NCBI GenBank assembly: GCA_015520045.1
Contig: WAQW01000036.1
Span: 1 to 64,000 of the forward strand
DNA: 64,000 nt
Direction: 5' to 3'
Source of the DNA: Thermoplasmata archaeon
Lineage (GTDB): Archaea > Thermoplasmatota > Thermoplasmata > Thermoplasmatales > Thermoplasmataceae
A program made the translations under genes and the position numbers. The stretch's first letter is position 1. Each line of letters opens with the position of its first letter. Positions 29,857-39,213 of the stretch are shown here, piece after piece. The notes beneath the pieces are model-generated. The model was not told the DNA's origin. It ran no database searches and saw nothing but the letters and a program-made list of their open reading frames with translations.

Positions 29857-29873
29857 TACAATTTGTCATTGTA
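29857..29873. promoter_or_regulatory. Inverted repeat TACAAT-TTGTC-ATTGTA at the hydroxyacid dehydrogenase start
   Basis: Perfect 6-bp arms, 5-nt spacer, 5 bp upstream of the ATG. Confidence 0.35.
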
Positions 29874-29948
29874 TTAAGAAATTATCTATAAACTCACAGA
29901 ATTTCCTTAAGTCCTATTACCTTTAATAAGATATTCACATCCACGCGC

Positions 29949-30386
29949 ATGATCGGGGACGATTACTTTCTCATCAGGGAACATTCCGAGATACTTGAAT
30001 CTCTTCAGAAATTTTCCCTGAAAGATGATGGCCTTGGAAGCATATTCGACAAGATAGTAGAGATATCCATTGGGCATTTTGATAGGGAAGAGGAGACTGT
30101 TGTCATACTGGGCCAGTATCTGTACGATAGCTACGTCCACCACAAGATCGTTGAAAGAGGTACACTCAAGAAAGCAGCTGAGGAGTTTAAGATTGAATAT
30201 GGAACTTTACTGGATGAGCATAGAGATATTGAGCGTCTTCTTCAGAGTATACCAGAAGAGGAACTCCAAAAAAAGGATGTCCGCACCATAAAGCATACTC
30301 TTCTGAGACACTCCGAAATGGAAGAGCATCTCCTGTTCCCCTCCGCCATGCTGATCGCAAGCACCATTCTCCGAGAAGATGCATAA
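29949..30386 (+). CDS. Hemerythrin/HHE-like protein
   Basis: IREHSEILESL, IGHFDREEETV, DEHRDIERLL, HSEMEEHLLFPSAM. Confidence 0.7.
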   Translation: MIGDDYFLIREHSEILESLQKFSLKDDGLGSIFDKIVEISIGHFDREEETVVILGQYLYDSYVHHKIVERGTLKKAAEEFKIEYGTLLDEHRDIERLLQSIPEEELQKKDVRTIKHTLLRHSEMEEHLLFPSAMLIASTILREDA

Positions 30387-30500
30387 TCCACCTCCGGTCA
30401 AGAGTTATACAGAAAAAGTGCAGAGTGGACTTTCCTTTTTTATCAATCCCTTCAAACGTTGAATGCTAAATCTTATATATTCAGATTTGGTGAAGATTAT

Positions 30501-30905
30501 ATGGCTAAATTTCCCTCGGAAGAATGGATGAATGAATTTGTGAATATACTCAAGTCCAGCGAAACCTACAGGGAGGCCGCGAAAGATTGGGAAGGGGACA
30601 TAACCTTTATTGTTACACCGGAATCATCGGGAGAGCGATCCTATGCCATGTGGTTCGATCTTTACCACGGTGAGTGCAGAGATGCAAAATTCTTCGATGA
30701 TGTTTCAAAGGTACCTAAATCAGCATTCAGTTATTCTGGTCCCCTGAAAAACTGGATCTCACTCATAGAAGGCAAGATCGATCCCATACGGGGTCTTATG
30801 ACAGGAAAATTCAAGCTCGGCGGTCCCATGATGAAGATTATGAGGTATACCAAGGCCGCAAAAGAGCTTGTCAACACAGCCGCGAAGGTTAAAACAGAGT
30901 TCTGA
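30501..30905 (+). CDS. SCP2 sterol-binding-domain-like protein
   Basis: MAKFPSEEWMNEFVNILKSSETYREAAKDWEGDITFIV ... GLMTGKFKLGGPMMKIM. Confidence 0.7.
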   Translation: MAKFPSEEWMNEFVNILKSSETYREAAKDWEGDITFIVTPESSGERSYAMWFDLYHGECRDAKFFDDVSKVPKSAFSYSGPLKNWISLIEGKIDPIRGLMTGKFKLGGPMMKIMRYTKAAKELVNTAAKVKTEF

Positions 30906-30909
30906 TTGT

Positions 30910-32034
30910 ATGTGGTATTTTCGATCGCCCCAGATAATATTTGGAGAGGATTCACTCGATTTTCTTGAAAGCCTCGATATGGAAAAGGTAGTTATCGTTA
31001 CGGATAAGGTTCTGGCCAAACTTGGGCTACCTTCTCTTGTAAAGGAACATATCAGCGATGCTATTTTCCACACCATTGATGAAATCCCAGAGGAACCTTC
31101 CTTTTCTGATATTGATTCACATTCCCGGCTTCCAGAATCGTTCAATCCAGATACCATAATCGCAATTGGAGGTGGCTCTGTTATTGACTCGGCGAAAATA
31201 CTCTATTTCAAAATCATGAGACCTGATCTCGACTACTACAGTCTAACACCACTGGAACCTCTGAACATCAAGGGTAAGATGAGGTTCATCGCCATTCCTA
31301 CCACCGTTGGTACCGGTTCAGAATGTTCCTGGGCAGCCGTGGTCTCGGACAGGGAACACCACAGGAAACTCGAACTTGCATCACCCGAAATCATTCCAGA
31401 TTATTCTATTCTCGATCCGAGGATGGTTGGAGACCTACCGGATAGGTTGCTGAAAAGCACCGTAACGGATGCGCTCACTCATGCCATTGAGGGGGCTACA
31501 TCTTCTTGGCGGAACCCTTTTTCAGAGGCCCTTGCGATGGAGGCAGTATCACTGATAACTCATAACGTTAAGCTGGCCCTTACTGATCGAAAGAACCTCG
31601 AAGCACGTTCTATGCTTCAGATATCAGCCTCAATGGGGGGGCTTTCCTTTTCTAACTCGCAGATAGGTCTGGCGCATGCCCTTGGCCATGCCTTCGGTTC
31701 TCTGTTCAGAAAGCCGCATGGTTTTTCAGTCGGCCTCTTTCTCGAACCCGTGATCGATTTCAATTCAGATTCCGTTGCAAACATCTATGAGAAACTAAAC
31801 CTTTCATTCTCAGGAGAATTCAGAAAGGAAACTTTGAAAGAATCTATCGCTTCTCTTCTGAAATTTCTCGACGCGCCCGCAGTCATTTATGACTTCGGAA
31901 TAACCAGGGAAGAATTCATCTCACGACGTGAAGAGCTGATTGAGAAGAGTCTTGAATCCACTGGAATTATAGGAAATCCACGTGACGTGGGCCGTTCAGA
32001 TATTGAAAAGATAATTGAAAAAATTGGGAGGTAA
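30910..32034 (+). CDS. Iron-containing alcohol dehydrogenase
   Basis: IAIGGGSVIDSAK, PTTVGTGSE, DALTHAIEG, LAHALGHAFG. Confidence 0.92.
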   Translation: MWYFRSPQIIFGEDSLDFLESLDMEKVVIVTDKVLAKLGLPSLVKEHISDAIFHTIDEIPEEPSFSDIDSHSRLPESFNPDTIIAIGGGSVIDSAKILYFKIMRPDLDYYSLTPLEPLNIKGKMRFIAIPTTVGTGSECSWAAVVSDREHHRKLELASPEIIPDYSILDPRMVGDLPDRLLKSTVTDALTHAIEGATSSWRNPFSEALAMEAVSLITHNVKLALTDRKNLEARSMLQISASMGGLSFSNSQIGLAHALGHAFGSLFRKPHGFSVGLFLEPVIDFNSDSVANIYEKLNLSFSGEFRKETLKESIASLLKFLDAPAVIYDFGITREEFISRREELIEKSLESTGIIGNPRDVGRSDIEKIIEKIGR

Positions 32035-33551
32035 TGATAATGGAATTGTTGAAAATTGGAGCGATAATAGACAATGAACCCCTTTTGAATGATCACAGGG
32101 AAGAGATTCTTTCTCCTGCCGACGGTCATCTGGTGGGCCACCTTTACAAGAGCAACATCGAGGACGTTAAACACGCCATTGATTCGGCCGAAAGTGCCTT
32201 TTACGGTACCTGGCAATCGTTCACCCTAAGGGAAAGAAAAAAGCTGCTTCTCAGGTTATATGAGAGAATTCTTTCAAAGACGGATACCTATGCTAGATTG
32301 GAAGCTGAGAATACCGGAAGAACAATTCGCCAAAGCACCCTTATGGATGTACCGGTTGCAGTTGATCATATTCATTATTTTGCGACAGAAGGACAGTTCA
32401 AGAGTAAGAGAAGAATAACGCATCCCGACTACCCCGGCACCAAAGGGGAGGTCCAGTATGCACCCTATGGTGTTGTTGCCGCTATAGCTCCCTGGAACGT
32501 GCCATTTCTGATGGCGGTCTGGAAAACCATCCCTGCGCTGCTGGCAGGAAATACTGTAGTGCTAAAACCATCACTCCATACTCCGGCCACTGCATATGAA
32601 CTGGTTAAAGATATGGTCGAGTCTGGTTTCCCGAGAGGGGTTGTCAATCTGGTTATCGGATCTGGCAGAGAGATAGGGGATGAGCTTGTCTCTAACAGAA
32701 AGGTCAGAATGGTCAGTTTCACGGGCTCTACGAAGACTGGGAAGGAAATTATGAAAACCTCTGCCTCCGGTGTGCGGAAGGTGGTACTCGAACTGGGAGG
32801 AAAATCTCCAACGATCGTGTTCGATGACTGTGATCTCAAAAAGACCGTGAATGGGGTACTTTTTTCCATATTTCTGCATATGGGCCAGATCTGCGAGGCT
32901 GGTAGCCGCCTGATCATCCAGAATTCCATAAAGGATAAATTCCTGAGTCTGCTCAGAAGAGGCATAGAAGCCATGAAAGACGGGAATCCCATGGATATGG
33001 AAACAGATATTGGAGCAATCACAACCAGTGATCAGCTATCCAAAATTAGATCAATGGTCGAGAGGGGCACCCAGGAGGGTTCAAAGATATACTACTCCAA
33101 AAAGCTCAGAAATGTTCCTGAAAATGGCCTTTTCTATCCTCCCACAATCCTTGATAATGTGAGCACTAACATGTCAGTCTACAGAGAGGAGATTTTTGGC
33201 CCTGTTCTTAGTGTTATAGGTTTTAACACAGAAAGAGAAGCAATCGAAATTGCAAATGACACCAGGTACGGCCTGGCAGCCAGTGTCTGGACCAGGAATA
33301 CAGCAAAGGCAAGACGCGTTGGTTCCAGGATAGAGGCGGGGACCATCTGGATCAATCAGCACCATCTTCCCTCCGCTGCCGCTCCCAGGGGTGGATTTAA
33401 GGATAGTGGAGTTGGTCGGGAACTGGGACTTGAGGGATTAATGGAGTACACCCAGACGAGGCACCTTTTCATAAACGATAGGGGTATTGAATTCGATGAT
33501 ATCGCTCCAGCTCTCGTAGTTTCAAATCAGGAGTTCTTTGAGGACCTATGA
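32034..33551 (+). CDS. Aldehyde dehydrogenase, second copy
   Basis: APWNVPFLM, VLELGGKSPTIVFDD, GQICEAGSRL, EEIFGPVLSV. Confidence 0.93.
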   Translation: MIMELLKIGAIIDNEPLLNDHREEILSPADGHLVGHLYKSNIEDVKHAIDSAESAFYGTWQSFTLRERKKLLLRLYERILSKTDTYARLEAENTGRTIRQSTLMDVPVAVDHIHYFATEGQFKSKRRITHPDYPGTKGEVQYAPYGVVAAIAPWNVPFLMAVWKTIPALLAGNTVVLKPSLHTPATAYELVKDMVESGFPRGVVNLVIGSGREIGDELVSNRKVRMVSFTGSTKTGKEIMKTSASGVRKVVLELGGKSPTIVFDDCDLKKTVNGVLFSIFLHMGQICEAGSRLIIQNSIKDKFLSLLRRGIEAMKDGNPMDMETDIGAITTSDQLSKIRSMVERGTQEGSKIYYSKKLRNVPENGLFYPPTILDNVSTNMSVYREEIFGPVLSVIGFNTEREAIEIANDTRYGLAASVWTRNTAKARRVGSRIEAGTIWINQHHLPSAAAPRGGFKDSGVGRELGLEGLMEYTQTRHLFINDRGIEFDDIAPALVVSNQEFFEDL

Positions 33552-33696
33552 AGGTGTATTCGTAAAAAAAAACGGGCTGTCATTTAAAAGCATCGTTGTT
33601 TACTCTCCTTGACCAAAATAGGTTGCATAATCCTGCAGAGCCATAGAGAGATAATGGAGATCCTATAGACAGAGATGATTGGTTTTCACGCAAGCA

Positions 33697-34971
33697 TCAA
33701 AAGAACGTTGCTCCCTCGAAATGATCCGGGTCGTAAGAGAGTAGCTTCCCCTCTCTTTTGACAATCCTTCCATTTATCAGCACATCGCTCACATTCGACG
33801 GATTGGAAGCGTAAACTATGTTGTTGACCACCCTATCAAGATCAGAGTGCATATTTGGGCTCCTGTTATCAATCAGGACTATATCGGCTTTTTTTCCAGC
33901 CCCTATCGAACCGAGATCCTCTCTTCGAAGGCTCTTTGCAGCATTTACCGTTGCCATCTCAAGCACCTGATAGGCGGTAATTTTCGATGCGTCCCATCTC
34001 TGATTCTTCACGGAGAGAGCGCCAAACTTCGCTTCCTGTATTAGGTTGAGAGAGTTATTGCTACCACTGCTATCGGTACCCAGAGAAACCGTGACACCGT
34101 TGTCAATCATCTCCGGGATTGGTGGAACACCACCTACACCGAGCTTTGCGTTGCTGGTGGGGTTCCATGACACCTTCACATCATTCTTCGCAAGAAGCTT
34201 GACCTCATGCAGAGTGGACCACACACAGTGGGCTGCAATAACTCGATCATTGAGAAAACCAATACTATCGAGATACTCAATCGGTCTCTTCTGCCGTGAT
34301 TTCACGAGATCATAGACCTCTTTCCTGGTCTCAGCGAGATGAGTGTGGATGGTTGTATCATACCGCTCGGCTATCTCCTTCGCCCTGAGATAGGTCTCCT
34401 CACCCGCAACATAAACACCCTGTATTCCGATGCTCCTGGATACCAGAGAAGAACCACGCGAATGAATGAACGCCTCTGCATTTTTTAGCGGAGATCCTTT
34501 CTGTGTTGTGTATTCTTCGTCCAGTACCACCCACGAAAGGAACGCTCGCATACCTGCATCTTCTGCTGCCCGGGCAATAACATCCTCGGAATAGTAGAGA
34601 TCGTGGAAAGAGGTAATGCCAGCGTTCATCATCTCATAGATACCCAGAAGAGACGAATTGTACAGACCCTCATCGGTTCTGTTAGAATCCAGCTCGAAGG
34701 TCTTGCGAAGAAAATTGTCAAGATCAATGTCATCGAGCATCCCCTTCAAATGAGACATCGCAACGTGAGTATGTGTGTTTATAAGACCAGGAATTGCAAC
34801 CTTTCCTCTTGCGTCGATAATCTCATCCGCATCCGGTCGTTCCTTTGAAACGGACTTTATTGTATCTCCTTCAATATAAATGTTGTAAAAACCGGATTCC
34901 TTCGATGGATCCATGGTGACAACATATCCGTTTTCTATCAAAAGCGAGGACATCCAACTATCAGTTTTCAC
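33697..34971 (-). CDS. Amidohydrolase, MTA/SAH deaminase-like
   Basis: GLINTHTHVAMSHLKGM, HTHLAETRKEV, AAHCVW, LGTDSSGSNNSL. Confidence 0.85.
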   Translation of the reverse strand: MKTDSWMSSLLIENGYVVTMDPSKESGFYNIYIEGDTIKSVSKERPDADEIIDARGKVAIPGLINTHTHVAMSHLKGMLDDIDLDNFLRKTFELDSNRTDEGLYNSSLLGIYEMMNAGITSFHDLYYSEDVIARAAEDAGMRAFLSWVVLDEEYTTQKGSPLKNAEAFIHSRGSSLVSRSIGIQGVYVAGEETYLRAKEIAERYDTTIHTHLAETRKEVYDLVKSRQKRPIEYLDSIGFLNDRVIAAHCVWSTLHEVKLLAKNDVKVSWNPTSNAKLGVGGVPPIPEMIDNGVTVSLGTDSSGSNNSLNLIQEAKFGALSVKNQRWDASKITAYQVLEMATVNAAKSLRREDLGSIGAGKKADIVLIDNRSPNMHSDLDRVVNNIVYASNPSNVSDVLINGRIVKREGKLLSYDPDHFEGATFF

Positions 34972-35011
34972 GTGGTATTAATTTTTACGGTTTCTCTCAT
35001 GTTCCTAAAGG

Positions 35012-35887
35012 CTACCGTTCCTTATGACGGTCGATCCTGATGTTGTAGCTGTTCCGTGACATAGCCATTGGAACGATAGAAATAAAAAGGAGGGAGAAGA
35101 GAAGGAAGGCCCCTCCGTAGTAAAACCTGCTGAGGGCATTCTGAATGAACAGTATAACAAGGGCCATTAATGAACCTGCTGTTACTGAAACCCCAAGTCC
35201 CACGGCTCGTTCGGAGATCCATCTATCACCCCTGCCGAAAAGATAGATGAGCAGCGAGATTATCGATATAAGGAAGAGGGCAAGTATAATCTTCTCATAC
35301 GGAAGGTTCAGGATTGCAAGAGGTAGGAGATACTGGTATCCATTAACCACGAATGAATACAGTGATATACCTTCTAACGAGAAAACCGCAAAGAGAGCTT
35401 CCGGGTACGTCAGATGGGTTGAGTTCAGATACGGCACGGCGGTAGGATTGGCCATAAGGTACAGAGCAGCAAACTGCTCCAGCAGGAAAAGATTCGTCAC
35501 GATCACAGATCCAACGGTTCGCTGGATCTTCTTTGTAAGGATGCCTTCCTCTATCAGAAGAATCGACAGCCCGAGAATGATCGAAGTTACAGTAACCTCA
35601 TTGAGTGATATGGTGAACATGTTGAAAATTGAATTTTTATATATGCCTGCACTACTCAGCATAGAATAGAGGGTGATAAGCAGAAAGAAAATTGTGAAAG
35701 CCGGATATACATAGGAGAATAACCTCTCCTTCAGGATGGGGCGCAGAAGGGGTAGGAGTGCAATTGGAATAAGGATGTCGGGGTTCACATATCCCCACAA
35801 CCTGGGAAATATAACCAACAGAAGGAAAATGGGTGGAAGGAGGATTACAAACTTCAGGAAATATGAGCTAAACCGATGATCAGTCAC
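35012..35887 (-). CDS. Polytopic membrane protein of the MoxR/DUF58 locus
   Basis: Multiple hydrophobic helices; ends overlap the DUF58 gene by 4 nt. Confidence 0.6.
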   Translation of the reverse strand: MTDHRFSSYFLKFVILLPPIFLLLVIFPRLWGYVNPDILIPIALLPLLRPILKERLFSYVYPAFTIFFLLITLYSMLSSAGIYKNSIFNMFTISLNEVTVTSIILGLSILLIEEGILTKKIQRTVGSVIVTNLFLLEQFAALYLMANPTAVPYLNSTHLTYPEALFAVFSLEGISLYSFVVNGYQYLLPLAILNLPYEKIILALFLISIISLLIYLFGRGDRWISERAVGLGVSVTAGSLMALVILFIQNALSRFYYGGAFLLFSLLFISIVPMAMSRNSYNIRIDRHKER

Positions 35888-37188
35888 GCCACCACCCTCC
35901 TGTACTGGTATTCCCGGATAAGGCGTACAAGAATCGCCTCTCTCTCAACTATACGAGTTCTCAGACCCAGTCTATTGAGAAACACAGAAACGGATTTCAG
36001 GTTCTTCATCTCTGCTGCAACTGCACTCCTCAGGAGCAAGCGATCAGCCTCATTGCTTGCCCTTTTCACATAGGAAAACCTGTTTATTATGAAGACGTTA
36101 ATGTCCTTTCCAACCACCGGAAAGAGCTTTACCCTTTCACTTATGAATTTCTCGGGATACGCAAATGGTGTTAGAATAAAAACAAGTGCCTCTTTCTTCA
36201 CGTTTTTCCCTACTTTATCTAGAAGATCCTCTATTGAGAATGATCCTGCGGGCCTTATTCCTGATACCTCTTCCCCAAAAGCCTTAACTACCTTATCCGT
36301 CTTTTCTGGGCTGTGATAGCTGTCGTGAAGAGACGATGATATGATATATCCAACCGCATCGTGATTTCGGAGAACTACATACATTGCATTGATCACCTGG
36401 GATACAAGATCATCGAACATCCTGATGCTGCCATATCCCTGGTTCACGCCATTGCTGTAATCGATTGCAAACACCACGTCAAGTGTTCTCTCCTCCTCCA
36501 TCTGCTTTATGTAGATGTCCTCACCGGTGAGGCTCCCGAACCTATTCCAGGCGATGTATCTGAACTCGTCGCTTTCCTCATACTGCCTTATGCCGTAAAA
36601 ATTGTACCCCTGTCCAACACTCCTGGAAAGATGGATTCCCTGAGTTAACATAAAATTGCTTAACCTTTCGCTCCGAACAGTGCTCGTTGTCATTGAGGAG
36701 GGAGTAACGCCAACAAAAGTATCGTGTGTAAGGATATAAGACGAAATGCATATTCCAAGAGGATCGCTCGCATAAACTATGATTGGACCTATTCTGTACC
36801 TCCCAATTGCTGCTGGAAGAATAGTATACTCAACCTGTTTCACCTCTCCCCCACCCAGGGATATATCCCCGCTGAATGGTCCATCACCCCTGAAAATTGA
36901 GGAAAGGGTATCATAATAATGAAAGTATATCCTCCTGCGAGTTGGGTTTCGGAATGTCAGAACAACCCTGGAGGAAGAGTTTTTAGCCACCGATTTGCTG
37001 GCGATTCTGTTTACTTCCAAACGAGATATGTTTCTGCCATTGCCGTTGTGGAAAATCATAATATCCGCAGAAACTATGAAAACCAGTACCGCAATGTAGA
37101 TAACGAAGTTTCTGTATCCAAGGATAAATGACTCAAAGGCCCCGTAGAGTAAAACTGACAGCAGCGCGTAACCACTCTTCTTTATCAT
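35884..37188 (-). CDS. DUF58 / vWA-like membrane-anchored protein
   Basis: DEFRYIAWNRFGSLTGEDIYIKQMEEERTLDVVFAIDYS is typical of DUF58. Confidence 0.85.
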   Translation of the reverse strand: MIKKSGYALLSVLLYGAFESFILGYRNFVIYIAVLVFIVSADIMIFHNGNGRNISRLEVNRIASKSVAKNSSSRVVLTFRNPTRRRIYFHYYDTLSSIFRGDGPFSGDISLGGGEVKQVEYTILPAAIGRYRIGPIIVYASDPLGICISSYILTHDTFVGVTPSSMTTSTVRSERLSNFMLTQGIHLSRSVGQGYNFYGIRQYEESDEFRYIAWNRFGSLTGEDIYIKQMEEERTLDVVFAIDYSNGVNQGYGSIRMFDDLVSQVINAMYVVLRNHDAVGYIISSSLHDSYHSPEKTDKVVKAFGEEVSGIRPAGSFSIEDLLDKVGKNVKKEALVFILTPFAYPEKFISERVKLFPVVGKDINVFIINRFSYVKRASNEADRLLLRSAVAAEMKNLKSVSVFLNRLGLRTRIVEREAILVRLIREYQYRRVVA

Positions 37189-38150
37189 TCTGGAGTCTCA
37201 ACTCTTTCCAAAATATCATTAATTATCCTGAAGGAAATTCTGGCCGGATCCCGGGAATCATCCAGAATGACCTCGGAGTTAAGGATTAGTCTGTGGTTCA
37301 GTATATCACCGGATAGATAACGAATATCCTCGGGAATAACATAATCTCTACCATTTATGAAGGCATTGGCCTTTGCTGCGTGCAGAAACTTGTACGATGT
37401 TCTGGGGCTGGCCCCCAAAAAGACACGCTGATCAGATCTGGTTTCCCGAACAATGCTGACAATATATCTGAGAATCTCGTCTGTTACAGTAACCGCCTTA
37501 ACCTGTTCTCTCAGCCGGAGGATCTTCTCCCTGCCCATGGGCTCAAATCTATGATCATCATCAGAGTTTCTCTTAAGAATTCGTAGTTCTTCATCCACGG
37601 TGGGATATCCGATCAAAAATCTGAAGAGGAAACGATCCATTAATGCCTCAGCCAGAGGAAAAGTACCTTCCTGCTCTATGGGATTCTGCGTTGCTATAAC
37701 CAGAAACGGTTCAGGCAGATTCTCCGTATGGCCGCCCACAGTAACATGCTTTTCCTCCATACTCTCAAGGAGGGCAGAATGTACCTTTGGTGGTGTTCGG
37801 TTTATCTCATCAGCGAGGAGGACATTGGTGAATATAGGCCCCTTTCTGAAGAGCATTTTTCTGAGCTCAAGATCGAAAATCATGTTGCCCGTGACATCTG
37901 AAGGCAACATATCGGGGGTGAACTGGATCCTCTTGAACTGGAGACCCATGTTTTTCGAAAATTCATTTGCGAGAAGTGTTTTTGCAAGCCCTGGTACCCC
38001 TTCAAGTAGAATATGGTTATCTGTCAGTATGGAAATGAACATTAGCTTGACAACGCGCTCCGAGCCTATAACGACCCGGGATATGCGCTTCTTCACGTGC
38101 TCAACCTGCTCCTGCAGCGCCACCAGCTCTTCATCTGAGATCGCTTCCAA
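37185..38150 (-). CDS. MoxR-family AAA ATPase
   Basis: LLEGVPGLAKTLLANEFS, VLLADEINRTPPKVHSALLESMEEKHVTV, ATQNPIEQEGTFPLAEALMDRF. Confidence 0.95.
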   Translation of the reverse strand: MEAISDEELVALQEQVEHVKKRISRVVIGSERVVKLMFISILTDNHILLEGVPGLAKTLLANEFSKNMGLQFKRIQFTPDMLPSDVTGNMIFDLELRKMLFRKGPIFTNVLLADEINRTPPKVHSALLESMEEKHVTVGGHTENLPEPFLVIATQNPIEQEGTFPLAEALMDRFLFRFLIGYPTVDEELRILKRNSDDDHRFEPMGREKILRLREQVKAVTVTDEILRYIVSIVRETRSDQRVFLGASPRTSYKFLHAAKANAFINGRDYVIPEDIRYLSGDILNHRLILNSEVILDDSRDPARISFRIINDILERVETPE

Positions 38151-38600
38151 TCAATCAACCTCCTCATCGAGTGTTATGACGGATAACGAGATCCTTTTCA
38201 GGTCTGAGTAGATCTCAATGAGTTCCCGAAGAATCTCCCGTCTTCTGATCTCGGCTTTCTCTCTCCTCTTTTTCGAGGGACTCTTTAACATTGAGTTGTA
38301 TTTGGAGTACATTCTAGCAGCCCTTGAAAACCTTCGCTGCAGTTCTCCCACAGATTCAAAGTCTTTCTTCATGGAATTTATATAACCAGCATACTGCTCA
38401 GCCATGATTGTACCTACCTCTCTGTTAAATCTATCATTCGGTAACCTGAATCTCTCCCTCTTTGGTTTCAGAGATGGTGGTGAATCCACCTTTTGCTTAA
38501 CGGAGAGGTGCCTAACATAGACGGACATGACGACAACCGCAAGAACGGGTACCAAAAACTTCATGTCCGTAAGCGGATAAGTCAGAATATGGTGAACCAT
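38151..38600 (-). CDS. Hypothetical protein with N-terminal TM segment and coiled coil
   Basis: FLVPVLAVVVMSVYVRHL then charged helical region; adjacent to moxR. Confidence 0.6.
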   Translation of the reverse strand: MVHHILTYPLTDMKFLVPVLAVVVMSVYVRHLSVKQKVDSPPSLKPKRERFRLPNDRFNREVGTIMAEQYAGYINSMKKDFESVGELQRRFSRAARMYSKYNSMLKSPSKKRREKAEIRRREILRELIEIYSDLKRISLSVITLDEEVD

Positions 38601-38643
38601 AGTCTGAAGGAGATTGGCAATATAACCGAGGATAACAGAAGAA

Positions 38644-39204
38644 CTACTCAAGCTCCTCACCCTGTTCTCCCGACATACTGTAATAGAGAGACATGACATC
38701 CAGATGGTTGTAAACAGCCTCTAGTGTGGCCAGAAGATTGGATGTGTCGACAGCCTGAAGATCTGCGAACCTCACCTTCTCATAAAAATTTAGATAAAGC
38801 GCCGTGAGCTTTTTCAAGGCCTCTAGCCGATTTGGTCGCTGATGGTCGGAGATCCCATCGAAAATGTTTCTTTTTGCATACTCGAGCAGGAGGTCATTGT
38901 TCACGGAAGCTTCCTCCGATATCTCAAAACCAGCGTGCTGGAACTCTTCTATCAGGAACTGCCTGTTAGAAGATTTCTTCTTAAGATTGATACCAAACTG
39001 CCGGATGTAGTCGGTCTTCGCGGCATTGAAAGCCTCAATCACGGCATTCTTTACCAATCCATCAGCTAAATCTTTCCGCACATCTAAGATTGGAGGAATG
39101 TCGCCAACTGCCTCCAGCCTTACAACGGTCTTGCCGGATCCTTTCTTGCGGCCGAATAGCCTGGAAAAAAAACCTGGTTTTTTCTTTTTTTCAACGCTGT
39201 CCAT
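38644..39204 (-). CDS. Hypothetical helical protein of the MoxR/DUF58 locus
   Basis: Co-directional; basic N-terminus MDSVEKKKKPGFFSRLFGRKKGSGK. Confidence 0.6.
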   Translation of the reverse strand: MDSVEKKKKPGFFSRLFGRKKGSGKTVVRLEAVGDIPPILDVRKDLADGLVKNAVIEAFNAAKTDYIRQFGINLKKKSSNRQFLIEEFQHAGFEISEEASVNNDLLLEYAKRNIFDGISDHQRPNRLEALKKLTALYLNFYEKVRFADLQAVDTSNLLATLEAVYNHLDVMSLYYSMSGEQGEELE

Positions 39205-39213
39205 TTAACATCC

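Noticed and set aside
30478-30498. Inverted repeat AAATCT...AGATTT around TATATAT before the SCP2-like gene
   Set aside because: AT-rich and short, and the spacing to the ATG is too tight for a standard promoter; likely compositional.
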